Notes: generated by a model not told the origin, from the letters alone. DNA of 64,000 nt from Myxacorys almedinensis A (GCF_010091945.1 NZ_WVIE01000011.1:1-64000), one strand, 5' to 3'; positions 54,097 through 63,941 are shown, counted from the stretch's first letter. Made by a program: numbers and translations.

Positions 54097-54208
54097 GGGG
54101 TAGTCCTATTTTGTAAAGGTTGTAAATAATCAGGCTAGAGGCTTGTGGCAGCGCTAGACCGTTAATTTGCAGCTATTTTTTCTGTCCTTTACAAAAAGGC
54201 ACTACCCC
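54097..54208. mobile_element. MITE-like element, 112 bp
   Basis: Terminal inverted repeats of 23 bp match at 20 positions: the left end starts GGGGTAGTCC and ends TTGTAAAGG (54097-54119); the right end starts CCTTTACAAA and ends ACTACCCC (54186-54208). The interior is non-coding. No target-site duplication is obvious. Confidence 0.65.
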
Positions 54209-54240
54209 CGAAAACAGAGTAGACGGGACACCGTTTTACA

Positions 54241-54363
54241 CTAGTAGATTGTCAACGTTGAGTCGATGGGTAAATGGGTGGAGGAGTCGGTGACCCGATT
54301 ACTAGACTATCCCTCTCCCCCATCTACTCCTAGTCCCTCAGTTCCACCTTGACAGACCACTAG
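54241..54363. mobile_element. Second MITE-like palindromic element, 123 bp
   Basis: Begins CTAGTAGATTGTCAA and ends TTGACAGACCACTAG, imperfect inverted ends with CTAG at both tips. The interior is purine-rich on the left (GGGTAAATGGGTGGAGGA) and pyrimidine-rich on the right, so it folds on itself. A related end occurs at 34974-34988. Confidence 0.6.
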
Positions 54364-54385
54364 AACCCTGATTGCCTAGAGTGAG

Positions 54386-54997
54386 TTACCGAAAAATATT
54401 AGGTAGCAAATAAGTAGCCCCTGAATACAAAATGTAAAAGGCAAAACCGAAAAACAACGTATTCAAAATAGTAGCTAGATAACCTAGGCACATTAATAGA
54501 CCGTCCGATTCGATGGTCGCAACTGCCAACAATAACATTCCCACAGCAGGAATAGGATTAGTAGCAGGAGGATAGGGCGACATGAGTAATATTGCCAACC
54601 AAGTGAGACAGATGCCATTGAACTGCCACGCTAATTGACTATCGGCAATCTTCTCATAACGTGGGCGGGAGATTTTTTCTAAAACTTTGGTCACACGTTG
54701 TAAATTTTTCAACAACGCTTGGGCAAACCAATTAGGAAATTGGAGGGTGGCAATTTTTTTCGGGAGCCACGGTGTCCGCCTCCCTAAAGCCATTTGCCCT
54801 GACATTAACAAACAAGCGATACCAAGAGGAGTGCTTAAGCCAGGTGGAGTAGGGATCAAAAATGGTAGTACCAATAATGCAATCACTAAGCTAAACCCTC
54901 GTTCTAAGGTTTCTGAAATAACATCACCCAGAGTCAGAGGCTTTTCGGCTAGGCGTTGCAAAAGCAATTTGATGTCGTGAGAAAATTTCAGATTCAT
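54386..54997 (-). CDS. ExoD-family membrane protein (exopolysaccharide synthesis)
   Basis: 203 residues. LTLGDVISETLERGFSLVIALLVLPFLIPTPPGLSTPLG is the ExoD signature, followed by GRRTPWLPKKI and three further membrane segments. Members are linked to exopolysaccharide production and alkali tolerance in rhizobia; the mechanism is unknown. Confidence 0.85.
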   Translation of the reverse strand: MNLKFSHDIKLLLQRLAEKPLTLGDVISETLERGFSLVIALLVLPFLIPTPPGLSTPLGIACLLMSGQMALGRRTPWLPKKIATLQFPNWFAQALLKNLQRVTKVLEKISRPRYEKIADSQLAWQFNGICLTWLAILLMSPYPPATNPIPAVGMLLLAVATIESDGLLMCLGYLATILNTLFFGFAFYILYSGATYLLPNIFR

Positions 54998-55132
54998 TGA
55001 ATTTTAGGTAGTAGGCATTCAAGAAACAGTGATAGCTTAACTTACTGTAATTTGCGTCTAGATCCGGTCTTTAGCAGGTGTAATTACTGCTGGAAAAGTT
55101 CACCAGACATTAAATCCCTCTTAGTTAATTTC

Positions 55133-57820
55133 TTAGTTAATTGGGTCAAACTGCTGTAGGATGAGCGCCCAAAGGATAACGGGAAGCCCAAGTGCCAGAA
55201 TAAAAAGCCCCTGCGCTGGACTGAGAGGAGCCGTATCGAATAGCTCATTCATTAAGCTCCACTGGCTAAAAAGGACTTGCAAAATAACCAATGTGCCAAT
55301 TCCGATCGCGGGTGCATAGCTAATGGTTTTTTGTTGACCCCACAGATTGGCAACTAGAGAAGGGATGAGTCGGCAGATACTCAACAGGTAAAAAATCTCA
55401 GATGAAACCAACACATTGATGGCAACTGTACGAGCAACATCCACATCGCCTGTTGTACGCATCATCCACTCAAACGTGCCGAAGGTTGCGATCGCATTCC
55501 AAACGGAGATGACCAGAATGCGAAGTCCTAACCGTCCTGACAATAGCGGTTCATTGGGGTTGCGAGGGGGTTGCTGCATGGCCCGCTCCGATTTGGGTTC
55601 AAAGGCAAGCGGCAGTGACAGCGCGATCGCACTGACCATATTCACCCAAAGCACCTGAACGGGCAGGATGGGCAGCACGGTACTCACCAGCGTTCCCATC
55701 AAGATGGTTAACGATTCGCCACCACTAATCGGCAGGATAAATCCGATGGCTCGCCGGATATTGCGATAAGCCGTTCGCCCTTCTTCCACGGCAGCGGCAA
55801 TAGAGGCGAAATTATTATCGGTCAACACCATGTCTGCGGCTTCCTTCGCCACCTCCGTTCCCATTCCCATTGCCACCCCAATATCGGCTTGGCTAAGCGC
55901 AGGGGCATCATTGACCCCATCGCCTGTCATCGCGACAATCTCACCTTTTGCTTGTAGCGCCTCTACCAGACGAAGTTTTTGCTCTGGGGCAACGCGGGCA
56001 AACACATCGGTATTTTCTACAGCGTTAGCAAGTTCTTGTGGCTCCATTTGCGCCAATTCTTGCCCGGTAAAGGCAGTCGCCGTTTGTCCCAGCCCAATGG
56101 TACGCGCGATCGCCACTGCCGTAATGGGATGATCGCCTGTGATCATTTTGACCTGAATGCCAGCCATTTTGCACGCACGGACTGCCTCGATCGCCTCTGG
56201 ACGGGGGGGATCAATCATGCCCTGCAAGCCCAAGAAAATTAGCCCCTGATTGAGATCATCCGGTTCGATGGTTTCTTGATCTGGAGCCACTGGTTTTTTG
56301 GCAAACGCTAAAACACGCAAACCCTTCCCAGCCGTATCATCCGCTTGTTGCCGGACGGCATCTAAATCCATCGGTGCCTTCTCACCCTGCCCATTCACCC
56401 AAAATTGGCAGTGAGTCAACAAAGCTTCAACCGAACCCTTGGCATAAATGACACGGTTAGACTGATCTTGATGGAGCGTTGCCATGTATTGCAGTTTCGA
56501 GTCAAAGGGCAGAACATCGAGCCGAGGAATCTCCTCTTCCAGAACCTCTCGATCCAAACCTGCTTTATGAGCCGCCCCTAAGAGAGCACCCTCGGTGGGA
56601 TCGCCGACCACCTCCCACTGTCCATCTTCTTGTTGCAGGTGAGAGTCATTACAAAGCAGCCCTGCCAGCAAACAGTCGCGTAAGGCGGGCGATGTGTTTA
56701 ACTCGATCATCTGATCGTTCAGGGAAATGGCTCCTTCAAAGTCATACCCAGTACCGCTGACTGTGTAGTGCCGTCCCCCAGCGTAGACTTCCTGCACCGT
56801 CATCTGATTTTTGGTCAGGGTGCCTGTTTTATCAGAACAAATGACGGTTGTACTGCCGAGGGTTTCTACAGCGGGGAGTTTGCGAACAATGGCATGACGC
56901 TTTGCCATGCGGGAAACCCCAATGGCTAACGTAATGGTGACAATTGCCGGAAGCCCTTCCGGTACCGCACTTACAGCAAGGGCAACTGCACTTTTGAAGG
57001 TTTCAACCCAGGCATAGCCAGAGCGTACCGCTCCCACTGCAAATGCCAGTGCTGCCATGCCCAAGACAAAGTAGAGCAGCGTCCGGCTGAACCTCTGAAT
57101 TCTCCGGGCGAGCGGCGTCATCAGGTTCGTGGACTCCTGCATCAGTTGTGCGACTCGTCCCGTCTCGGTTTGGTTGCCGATCGCCACAACAAACCCACGC
57201 CCCTGTCCAGCCGTAACCAAACTACCCGAATACGCCATGTTGGTGCGTTCAGGGAGCAGTGTTTCTGGAGCCAAGGGTTCCGTCGTTTTGTCTACGGGCA
57301 AGGATTCACCCGTCAAACCGGATTCATCAATCTGCAAGTCGAACGCTTCAGTCAGCCGTATGTCCGCCGGAACGCGATCGCCCGTTGCCAGGACAATTAA
57401 GTCACCCGGAACCAATTCACGAGAGGAAATCCGCGCTTTTTCATCGTCCCGGATCACCGTGGCTTCTGTGGTCACCACCTCTGCTAAGGCGGCGATCGCA
57501 TTTTCTGCTCTGGCTTCTTGAATGAACCCAATCAGAGCATTTCCAACGGCAACGGCAAAAATAACGCCAGCATCGACCACCTCCTTAAATAGGGCAGTCA
57601 CGGTGCCTGCAACCAACAAGATATATTGAACTGGCTGTTGAAACTGCTGCAAAAACCTTCGCCAACTGCTAGTCTTCTCTCGACTCACCAGTTCATTTGA
57701 ACCGTAACGGCGTTGCCGATTTGTTGCCTCATTAAAGGGCAACCCCAGTTCGGTATCACTTTCTAGAAGTTGAGCAACTTCGGATCCAGAGAGAGTATGC
57801 CAGGAATGATTTAGTAAAAT
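55133..57820 (-). CDS. P-type cation-transporting ATPase (PMR1/SERCA-like)
   Basis: About 895 residues. N-terminal domain HSWHTLSGSEVAQLLESD, actuator motif LTGES, phosphorylation site CSDKTGTLT, hinge TGDGVNDAPAL, and M4 motif AVPEGLPA. M6 reads LWVNMVSAIALSLPLAFEP, lacking the Asp that helps bind calcium in SERCA/PMR1, so ion specificity is open. The frame is open to a TTG at 58015, but there is no ATG in the first 250 codons. The best start is ATT at 57820, 6 nt after GGAGGAAG, which fits the family N-terminus exactly. Confidence 0.9.
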   Translation of the reverse strand: MLLNHSWHTLSGSEVAQLLESDTELGLPFNEATNRQRRYGSNELVSREKTSSWRRFLQQFQQPVQYILLVAGTVTALFKEVVDAGVIFAVAVGNALIGFIQEARAENAIAALAEVVTTEATVIRDDEKARISSRELVPGDLIVLATGDRVPADIRLTEAFDLQIDESGLTGESLPVDKTTEPLAPETLLPERTNMAYSGSLVTAGQGRGFVVAIGNQTETGRVAQLMQESTNLMTPLARRIQRFSRTLLYFVLGMAALAFAVGAVRSGYAWVETFKSAVALAVSAVPEGLPAIVTITLAIGVSRMAKRHAIVRKLPAVETLGSTTVICSDKTGTLTKNQMTVQEVYAGGRHYTVSGTGYDFEGAISLNDQMIELNTSPALRDCLLAGLLCNDSHLQQEDGQWEVVGDPTEGALLGAAHKAGLDREVLEEEIPRLDVLPFDSKLQYMATLHQDQSNRVIYAKGSVEALLTHCQFWVNGQGEKAPMDLDAVRQQADDTAGKGLRVLAFAKKPVAPDQETIEPDDLNQGLIFLGLQGMIDPPRPEAIEAVRACKMAGIQVKMITGDHPITAVAIARTIGLGQTATAFTGQELAQMEPQELANAVENTDVFARVAPEQKLRLVEALQAKGEIVAMTGDGVNDAPALSQADIGVAMGMGTEVAKEAADMVLTDNNFASIAAAVEEGRTAYRNIRRAIGFILPISGGESLTILMGTLVSTVLPILPVQVLWVNMVSAIALSLPLAFEPKSERAMQQPPRNPNEPLLSGRLGLRILVISVWNAIATFGTFEWMMRTTGDVDVARTVAINVLVSSEIFYLLSICRLIPSLVANLWGQQKTISYAPAIGIGTLVILQVLFSQWSLMNELFDTAPLSPAQGLFILALGLPVILWALILQQFDPIN

Positions 57821-58108
57821 GCGAGGCTTCCTCCAGCAAATTAGAGCGCTACAAATGCTGCCAACACGAGCAGCTTTGGGACAAGTTGATGATTTCTCAG
57901 TATAAGCCGAATGTAAATCTTTGAGGTTTGCTGTTTCAAGCAAACCTCTACTCAAATTGGAATAAGTTTTTGGGCGATCGCGATCGGGGCAAGCAAGTCG
58001 CTTTAAGCCAATCAATCGCTCTAGCAGCCCCGTACTTCTAAAGGGATAGAACAGTACCGAAATTTGTTCTGATGGTAGTTTGCTTAGCCTTATAAAAATA
58101 CTTAGCTT

Positions 58109-58158
58109 TGTGAGAACAATTGTAAACTTGCGCTATACTACTCATAGTCGTTATGAGT
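58109..58158 (+). promoter_or_regulatory. Promoter and palindrome upstream of NTRC
   Basis: TTGTGA (58109) and TATACT (58134-58139) with a 19-bp spacer resemble a sigma-70 promoter. ACTCATA-N5-TATGAGT (58140-58158) is a perfect inverted repeat at or just after the expected start site, either an operator or a 5' hairpin. Confidence 0.55.
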
Positions 58159-58171
58159 TCATACAAGGCTT

Positions 58172-59536
58172 ATGGAGAACCCAACCGTAGAAAACTTAGT
58201 CATTATTGGTTCTGGCCCAGCAGGCTACACGGCGGCAATTTATGCGGCGCGTGCAAATCTCAAGCCTTTGGTCTTTGAAGGCTTTCAGGTGGGCGGGCTT
58301 CCGGGCGGACAACTGATGACAACGACCGAAGTTGAAAACTTTCCGGGCTTTCCTCATGGCATCACCGGACCACAACTGATGGATCAGATGAAGGCTCAAG
58401 CCGAACGATGGGGAGCCGAGCTTTATACCGAAGATGTGACGTTTGTTGACTTGAGCCAGCGTCCATTTACAATTCGGTCAGACGATCGCGAAGTCAAGGC
58501 CCACAGCGTGGTGATTGCCACAGGTGCAACCGCTAAACGGCTCGGATTGCCCGATGAAGCCAATTTCTGGAGTCGAGGTATTTCTGCGTGTGCCATTTGT
58601 GATGGTGCAACGCCCTTATTTCGGGGTGCGCCGTTGGTGATTATTGGCGGGGGTGACACGGCGGCAGAAGAAGCGCTGTATCTGACGAAGTACGGCGATC
58701 GCGTCAATATGCTGGTGCGAGGAGACAAACTGCGCGCCAGTAAAGCCATGCAAGATCGCGTCTTAAATAATCCAAAGATCACGGTTCATTGGAATACGGA
58801 AGCCGTTGATGTGGTGGGCGGTAGTGAACATATGACAGGCGTGAAAGTCAGAAATCGTCAGACAGGCGAAGAAAGCGCGATCGAGGCGAAAGGCTTGTTC
58901 TATGCGATCGGGCACACGCCGAATACCTCTCTGTTCAAAGGTCAGCTTGATCTAGATGACGTCGGTTACATTGTCACCAAACCTGGAGAGGTTGAAACGA
59001 GTATTGAAGGGGTGTTTGCCGCAGGTGACGTGCAAGATCACGAATTCCGCCAAGCGATTACGGCGGCTGGAACAGGCTGCATGTCTGCAATGTTGGCAGA
59101 ACGCTGGCTATCGTTTAATGGCTTGATCCAAGAGTTTCATCAAGTTCAGATCGAAGAGTCGAATGAAGAGAAGACGGCTCACAAAGCAGAAGAGTTTTCT
59201 ACAGAGGTCGATCCAGAAAAGACAAAGCATGTGGGCGGTTATGCCTTGCGGAAGCTCTACCATGACAGCGATCGCTTGATTATGGTGAAGTATGTCTCTC
59301 CGAGTTGCGGCCCGTGCCATACACTAAAGCCAATTCTCAATAAAGTGGTAGATGAGTTTGACGGCAAAATTCACTTTATTGAGATAGACATCGAGGAAGA
59401 CCCGGACATTGCAGAATCAGCAGGCATTTCGGGAACTCCAACGATTCAGTTCTTTAAGCACAAAGATAAGGTTGCGGAAGTGAAAGGCGTAAAGCAGAAG
59501 AGTCAGTACCGCGAGTTGATCGAAAGCCATTTGTAG
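58172..59536 (+). CDS. ntrC: NADPH-dependent thioredoxin reductase C (NTRC, reductase-thioredoxin fusion)
   Basis: 454 residues. Reductase domain: FAD motif GSGPAG, active-site C140-A-I-C143, NADPH motif [10 protein letters not shown], second FAD motif FAAGDVQD. A polar linker (about 325-350) joins a thioredoxin domain with C379-G-P-C382. NTRC uses NADPH to reduce 2-Cys peroxiredoxins and tune light-dependent metabolism in oxygenic phototrophs. The symbol denotes NTRC, not the nitrogen regulator NtrC. Confidence 0.95.
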   Translation: MENPTVENLVIIGSGPAGYTAAIYAARANLKPLVFEGFQVGGLPGGQLMTTTEVENFPGFPHGITGPQLMDQMKAQAERWGAELYTEDVTFVDLSQRPFTIRSDDREVKAHSVVIATGATAKRLGLPDEANFWSRGISACAICDGATPLFRGAPLVIIGGGDTAAEEALYLTKYGDRVNMLVRGDKLRASKAMQDRVLNNPKITVHWNTEAVDVVGGSEHMTGVKVRNRQTGEESAIEAKGLFYAIGHTPNTSLFKGQLDLDDVGYIVTKPGEVETSIEGVFAAGDVQDHEFRQAITAAGTGCMSAMLAERWLSFNGLIQEFHQVQIEESNEEKTAHKAEEFSTEVDPEKTKHVGGYALRKLYHDSDRLIMVKYVSPSCGPCHTLKPILNKVVDEFDGKIHFIEIDIEEDPDIAESAGISGTPTIQFFKHKDKVAEVKGVKQKSQYRELIESHL

Positions 59537-59559
59537 GCGTGGCAGCGAACTAGATAGCA

Positions 59560-59608
59560 GATGTAACGGATGGAGGGTTAAACAAACAAACTTTTCATCC
59601 GCTACATC
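59560..59608. repeat. 13-bp-armed palindrome after NTRC
   Basis: GATGTAACGGATG (59560-59572) and CATCCGCTACATC (59596-59608) pair at 12 of 13 positions around a 23-nt loop. It could be an RNA hairpin at the NTRC 3' end or a small dispersed repeat. Confidence 0.6.
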
Positions 59609-59672
59609 CAGAGCGATCGCTTCGAGTTACCCTTTGCGGGTGACTCAAAGAGCGCACGTTATTCATTCTTTC

Positions 59673-59698
59673 AGGAGCATCAGCATGGTGCTCCTTTT
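59673..59698 (+). terminator. Rho-independent terminator
   Basis: AGGAGCA (59673-59679) and TGCTCCT (59689-59695) form a 7-bp stem followed by TTTT. Probable terminator of NTRC. The rest of 59537-59877 has no gene. Confidence 0.75.
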
Positions 59699-59877
59699 CT
59701 ATTTGAAGCTCCCCTAATTGAGCTACGAAGTCGTTTCGATGGGTGATCAGGTCAATCGATTGAGTGGTCAGGTGATTTAATTCGGTTGCCGGATGATCTA
59801 TAATGCGATACAGTTCGGTCGCTACGTTCTAGAGCGGGAAGAGTCCGAAGATTGCTAGTCAGCTAAGTAGCGCATAT

Positions 59878-60981
59878 CTAAGGTTTTTCAGGGTGTTGGT
59901 CGATATCTCGATCGCCTTGATCCGATACGTTGTCCGCTACGGAATTTGCGAATTCAGGATTTTGCCAATCATTCAGGATGTCCTTAACCAGTAACTCTTT
60001 AATCCACACTTGCAGCACCACCATCAAAGGCAGCGCCAGAAATAACCCCAAAAAACCAAAGAAGCTGGCAAAAATCACTTGAGATGCCAGAGTAACGGCA
60101 GGCGGCAGCGATACCTGTTTTTCCATCACCAAAGGCGTAAGAACATTGCTCTCCAGTTGTTGAATGACGATGTATAGAATCAAGATAGCAACGACTTTCC
60201 AGGGAGCATCGAGGAGCGCCAGGGCGATCGGTGGAATCACACTCAGGGTCGGACCCACGTTCGGAATGAACGTCAATAATCCTGCTAGGACTGCATTGGC
60301 TAGAGCCAGCGGCACCTGCAAAATCCACAAGCCAATGCCACTAAACAGAGCAATCACCGTCATGTTAAAAAGAATGCCCGTTGCCCAACCGCCAAGCGAA
60401 ACATTGCATTGCTCTAGAATGTTATTGGCACGACGACGATAAAAGGAGGGAAACAGTAGGACGAATCCTTGTCGATAAATAGTGGGATTGGCTAAGAGCA
60501 TAATGCTCAAAACCAATACGAACAATGCTCTGACCACAATTCCAAGCAAGTCAGAGAACAGCGTGAAGAGATTACCGACTTGCTGAGAGACAAAGGATTG
60601 CAACTGTTGGGTTAGCCCGTCCAATCCGTCAAATGGCACGGACTGCTGCGTTAGCCTATCTTGCAGCCATTCAACCCACTGTCGAGCGAGATCGAATCCT
60701 GTTGGAATGAAATTAATCAGTTGTTGAAATTGATCGACAAATGGCGGCACAATAATCACCAAGAAACCCGCCCCCAATGCCAGCAAAAGCACAAGAGTAA
60801 GAGCAATGGCAATACCGCGTTTTTTGATGCCGATTCGCTGAAGCAGGCGAACCAATCGATCGAGGGCAGTGGCTAAGACAACGGCGGCAAAAATCAGCAG
60901 CAAAATCTGTCGAATCTGCCAGATGATGTAGAGAGAGGCAACAAAAACGACTAAGCCGATCCACTTTCCTAACCCCACCAC
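59878..60981 (-). CDS. AI-2E family transporter (PerM/YdiK-like)
   Basis: 367 residues with about eight membrane segments. LTFIPNVGPTLSVIPPIALALLD and LVMEKQVSLPPAVTLASQVIFASFFGFLGLFLALPL are the conserved core of the family. Members export small molecules or ions; some drive Na+/H+ exchange. Substrate unknown. The C-terminal tail is acidic. Confidence 0.87.
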   Translation of the reverse strand: MVGLGKWIGLVVFVASLYIIWQIRQILLLIFAAVVLATALDRLVRLLQRIGIKKRGIAIALTLVLLLALGAGFLVIIVPPFVDQFQQLINFIPTGFDLARQWVEWLQDRLTQQSVPFDGLDGLTQQLQSFVSQQVGNLFTLFSDLLGIVVRALFVLVLSIMLLANPTIYRQGFVLLFPSFYRRRANNILEQCNVSLGGWATGILFNMTVIALFSGIGLWILQVPLALANAVLAGLLTFIPNVGPTLSVIPPIALALLDAPWKVVAILILYIVIQQLESNVLTPLVMEKQVSLPPAVTLASQVIFASFFGFLGLFLALPLMVVLQVWIKELLVKDILNDWQNPEFANSVADNVSDQGDRDIDQHPEKP

Positions 60982-61016
60982 ACTATCTCCTTTACGATCG
61001 CGCGCTGCCCTTCTTA

Positions 61017-61067
61017 ATTTGTTGATAATCTTAATTTGTTAATAATCTTAATTTGTTGATAAATTGT
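61017..61067 (+). repeat. Three tandem 17-bp repeats
   Basis: ATTTGTTGATAATCTTA (61017-61033), ATTTGTTAATAATCTTA (61034-61050) and a degenerate third copy (61051-61067). AT-rich and just before the pseudogene; may contain promoter elements or be a slippage repeat. Confidence 0.7.
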
Positions 61068-61077
61068 AGAATACCGA

Positions 61078-61567
61078 ATGTCTGCCCCAGTCTCATCCTT
61101 CTTTGGGGACAAGGCTCGAATTGAGCGGACTAGCAATCAGCTTTTCAGTTTAGGTAAAACCCCTCCGGCTTACCAAATTTACTTATTCCTGAACTTATTC
61201 CTGAACAGTACGCTGATTATGGGCAATGGGGTGTTTGCCATGTCAGAAATCGCCGTTGTCTCTGCCCGCAAAGCTCGCTTGCAACAGCAGGCTAATCAAG
61301 GCAATATGGGAGCACGCGCCGCCTTAAAGTTAGCCAACTCACCCAGCCGTTTTCTCGCTACTGTGCAGATTGGCATCACGTTGGTGAGAATTCTGGCAGG
61401 AGCATTTGGCGGAGCGACGATCGCCGAAAAATTGCTAGAAGCTTTGCGTTTGGTTCCTGTGCTGGTGCCCTACGTGGCAAGGACTACGCTTTGAAGGGGT
61501 AGATATGGATGGCAATCGGGTAGATAAAGTGTTGCTCGAAGTGACCAACACTTCTTCTAAGCTGTAA
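61078..61567 (+). pseudogene. CorC/HlyC (CNNM) family transporter, internally deleted
   Basis: The first 138 codons give the start of a DUF21 membrane domain (FAMSEIAVVSARKARLQQQAN, LANSPSRFLATVQIGITL, GAFGGATIAEKLLEAL), then stop at 61494. In another frame from about 61485 the sequence WQGLRFEGVDMDGNRVDKVLLE runs to a stop at 61565-61567; this is the family's C-terminal end. A normal gene is about 1.3 kb, so roughly 0.8-0.9 kb (rest of DUF21, CBS pair, most of CorC_C) is lost and the junction is out of frame. A Gly-to-Arg change in GITLVRILAG is also unusual. Confidence 0.85.
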
Positions 61568-61614
61568 CTTGTTTAATATTGAGGAGCCAATTCATTGTCA
61601 GAATCAGGAACCTT

Positions 61615-62931
61615 GTGAACATCCGTTTAAAGCAACTGTTGCTACGATCGATCGCTACCGTGTTAGCGATTCTGCTATTCCTTCCTGCTGCCGTTGCCCA
61701 GACAGAACAGGTGACAGTGCGGTTGGATGGACGAGCCGTGTTTCGAGTGGGAGTAGTTGGGGAACTGGATGCCACGGCACGCGCCCAACAGATCGAGCGA
61801 CGCATGAATCGCTTATTAGAAAATCCAGATGCCATTGCACCGCCTCGGATTGAACCGACGAATGCCAATAACACTGATCGCGTGATTACGATTGCAGGTG
61901 TACCTATCGTAACCGTAACTGAAGCTGATGCTCAAGATAACCTAACAACGGTGAATGTCTTAGCAACTCAGTGGTCGCAAGCAATTGACACAAATTTAGA
62001 ACGAGCTAGCGGACGTCGGCTTTCTCCCGGTGGACGCTTCATCGCAGAAGTCCAAGCTTCGATCGAAACAGCATTTGGACGACTAATTGAATCGGCGATC
62101 GTAATCATTCCACGCGCCCTTGCTGCCCTGTTGGTAACTGGGTTGTTTTGGGCGATCGCCACTTTCGTTCGCTGGTTGATGCGGATCATCTTTCGTCATA
62201 TTGTGGAAGACCTCACCGTTGAGAATCTGATTAAACAGGTGGCTTACTATGCGGTTTGGATCTTGGGGTTGATCGTCGCGCTCGATGCCTTTGGCTTTGA
62301 CCCACAAGCAGTCGCTACGGGCTTAGGGTTGACCAGTCTAGCACTCGGTTTTGCCCTCAAAGACATTCTCTCTAATTTTATTAGCGGGCTCTTGATTCTG
62401 GTGTTACGCCCCTTTGAGCTAGGCGATCAAATCATTGTGGGAGAAACAGAAGGCAATGTCGAACGGATTGATCTAAGAGCAACACAGCTTCGCACCTATG
62501 ACGGTCGCGTGGTGCTGGTTCCGAATGCAGAAGTCTTCACCTCACGTATCATCAACAACACAGCCGCTCCCATTCGTCGGGGCAGTGTGGCTCTGTTCAT
62601 GGGTTATGATAGCGATTTACCACAAGCGATCGACGTAATTCAAAAAGCCGCTCAAGCCACCGATGGAGTATTAGAGGAACCTGCTATCTCTATCCGCGTT
62701 CAGGAGCTAGGGCAAGATGATATTGTCATTGAAGCTCGGTTCTGGACAGATTCGCGCCGATCGGACTTTGTAGCCACCACGTCTCAGGTTAGACAAGCGA
62801 TCGTAGCGGCGCTCAAAGAAGCTGAAATAGGGTTACCCGATCCTGACATCAGGATGTTGATACCTCGTCAGCTAGACCAATGGCAAGCCGCATTAAAAAC
62901 TATGAATTCAAATGTACACTGCGACGATTAG
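61615..62931 (+). CDS. Small-conductance mechanosensitive channel (MscS family)
   Basis: 438 residues. A signal-like N-terminus (about 8-28, ending AVAQ), a periplasmic domain, three membrane segments (about 148-240) and the MscS core: pore helix region GLTSLALGFALKDILSNFISGLLILVLRPFELGDQI, then beta domain (VERIDLRATQLRTYDGRVVLVPNAEV). It releases solutes on hypo-osmotic shock. The GTG at 61615 has AGGAA just upstream; a TTG at 61579 is an alternative. Confidence 0.88.
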   Translation: MNIRLKQLLLRSIATVLAILLFLPAAVAQTEQVTVRLDGRAVFRVGVVGELDATARAQQIERRMNRLLENPDAIAPPRIEPTNANNTDRVITIAGVPIVTVTEADAQDNLTTVNVLATQWSQAIDTNLERASGRRLSPGGRFIAEVQASIETAFGRLIESAIVIIPRALAALLVTGLFWAIATFVRWLMRIIFRHIVEDLTVENLIKQVAYYAVWILGLIVALDAFGFDPQAVATGLGLTSLALGFALKDILSNFISGLLILVLRPFELGDQIIVGETEGNVERIDLRATQLRTYDGRVVLVPNAEVFTSRIINNTAAPIRRGSVALFMGYDSDLPQAIDVIQKAAQATDGVLEEPAISIRVQELGQDDIVIEARFWTDSRRSDFVATTSQVRQAIVAALKEAEIGLPDPDIRMLIPRQLDQWQAALKTMNSNVHCDD

Positions 62932-63125
62932 GTGAATGAACTAGACAGTGATTCTTTCATTCGTATCACTACCAGCTAAACAAAACAGTTCAACTCTGGC
63001 ACATCTTTTGTTTATTGCAGATGTATGAATAATGGTGTGATGGGAAATGTCACCGCTGCGAAGTGCATCGTGCCCCTCAAGGTAGGTTGCCTGCATCTCC
63101 AGAGAGTCACTTGCCCACAATCGAA

Positions 63126-63941
63126 TTATTTTTGTTCTTCCGATAGTTCTCCTCGCAATACGGTCACAGCTTGCCCACTCAAATAAACTCGATCGTCCCC
63201 GTCATACCGGATCTTGAGAATTCCGCCTCGCTTTGACGCTTGGTAGGCTAAGAATGTATCTTTACCTAAGCGATCGCGCCAGTAGGGAGCCAGACGACAA
63301 TGAGCAGCGCCAGTCACCGGATCTTCAGGAATGCCCAATCCCGGTGCAAAGAAACGTGAGACGAAATCGAATTCTGAATTGGCATCCGCTACACTGGTGA
63401 CAATCACATTAGCGATCGGCAATTGGAGCATCAGGTTGAGGTCGGGCTGCATCTGTCGCACTAAAGCCTCAGACTCTACCTCCACGAGATAGCCCAAAGA
63501 ATCTTGCAGCACTGCTTTGACAGACTCAATCGAAATGCCCAGTACGTTGTCAAGTGGGGTAGGAACTGTGGTAGGTTCGGGGCGGTTGACGGGAAAATCC
63601 AACTCAATCCAGTCATTCTGCTTGCAGGCAATGAGCAATCCACTTTGGGTGTGAAACCGGGCTGGCTGACCGGGTAACAAATGCCCTTCCGACCACAACA
63701 CATGAGCACTGGCTAGAGTGGCATGTCCGCAGAGCGGGACTTCAACCGTAGGGGTAAACCAGCGCAGGTTAAATCCATCGGGTTGCTGAATTAAGAACGC
63801 GGTTTCGGGCAAGTTCATTTCTTGCGCCACATTTTGCATCCACTCGTGCGATCGCAGTTCTGGCAAGACACAAACGGCAGCAGGATTTCCCTTGAACGGT
63901 GTAGTGGTAAATGCATCTACCTGAACGATCGTCTGGCTCAT
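63126..63941 (-). CDS. PhzF-family isomerase/epimerase
   Basis: 271 residues. VDAFTTTPFKGNPAAVCVL, the catalytic glutamate E46 in NLPETAF, PLCGHATLASAHVLW and EDPVTGAAHC are diagnostic for PhzF. In phenazine makers PhzF isomerises DHHA; no other phz gene is here, so another substrate is likely. The last ~60 bases of the window show only upstream sequence. Confidence 0.9.
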   Translation of the reverse strand: MSQTIVQVDAFTTTPFKGNPAAVCVLPELRSHEWMQNVAQEMNLPETAFLIQQPDGFNLRWFTPTVEVPLCGHATLASAHVLWSEGHLLPGQPARFHTQSGLLIACKQNDWIELDFPVNRPEPTTVPTPLDNVLGISIESVKAVLQDSLGYLVEVESEALVRQMQPDLNLMLQLPIANVIVTSVADANSEFDFVSRFFAPGLGIPEDPVTGAAHCRLAPYWRDRLGKDTFLAYQASKRGGILKIRYDGDDRVYLSGQAVTVLRGELSEEQK

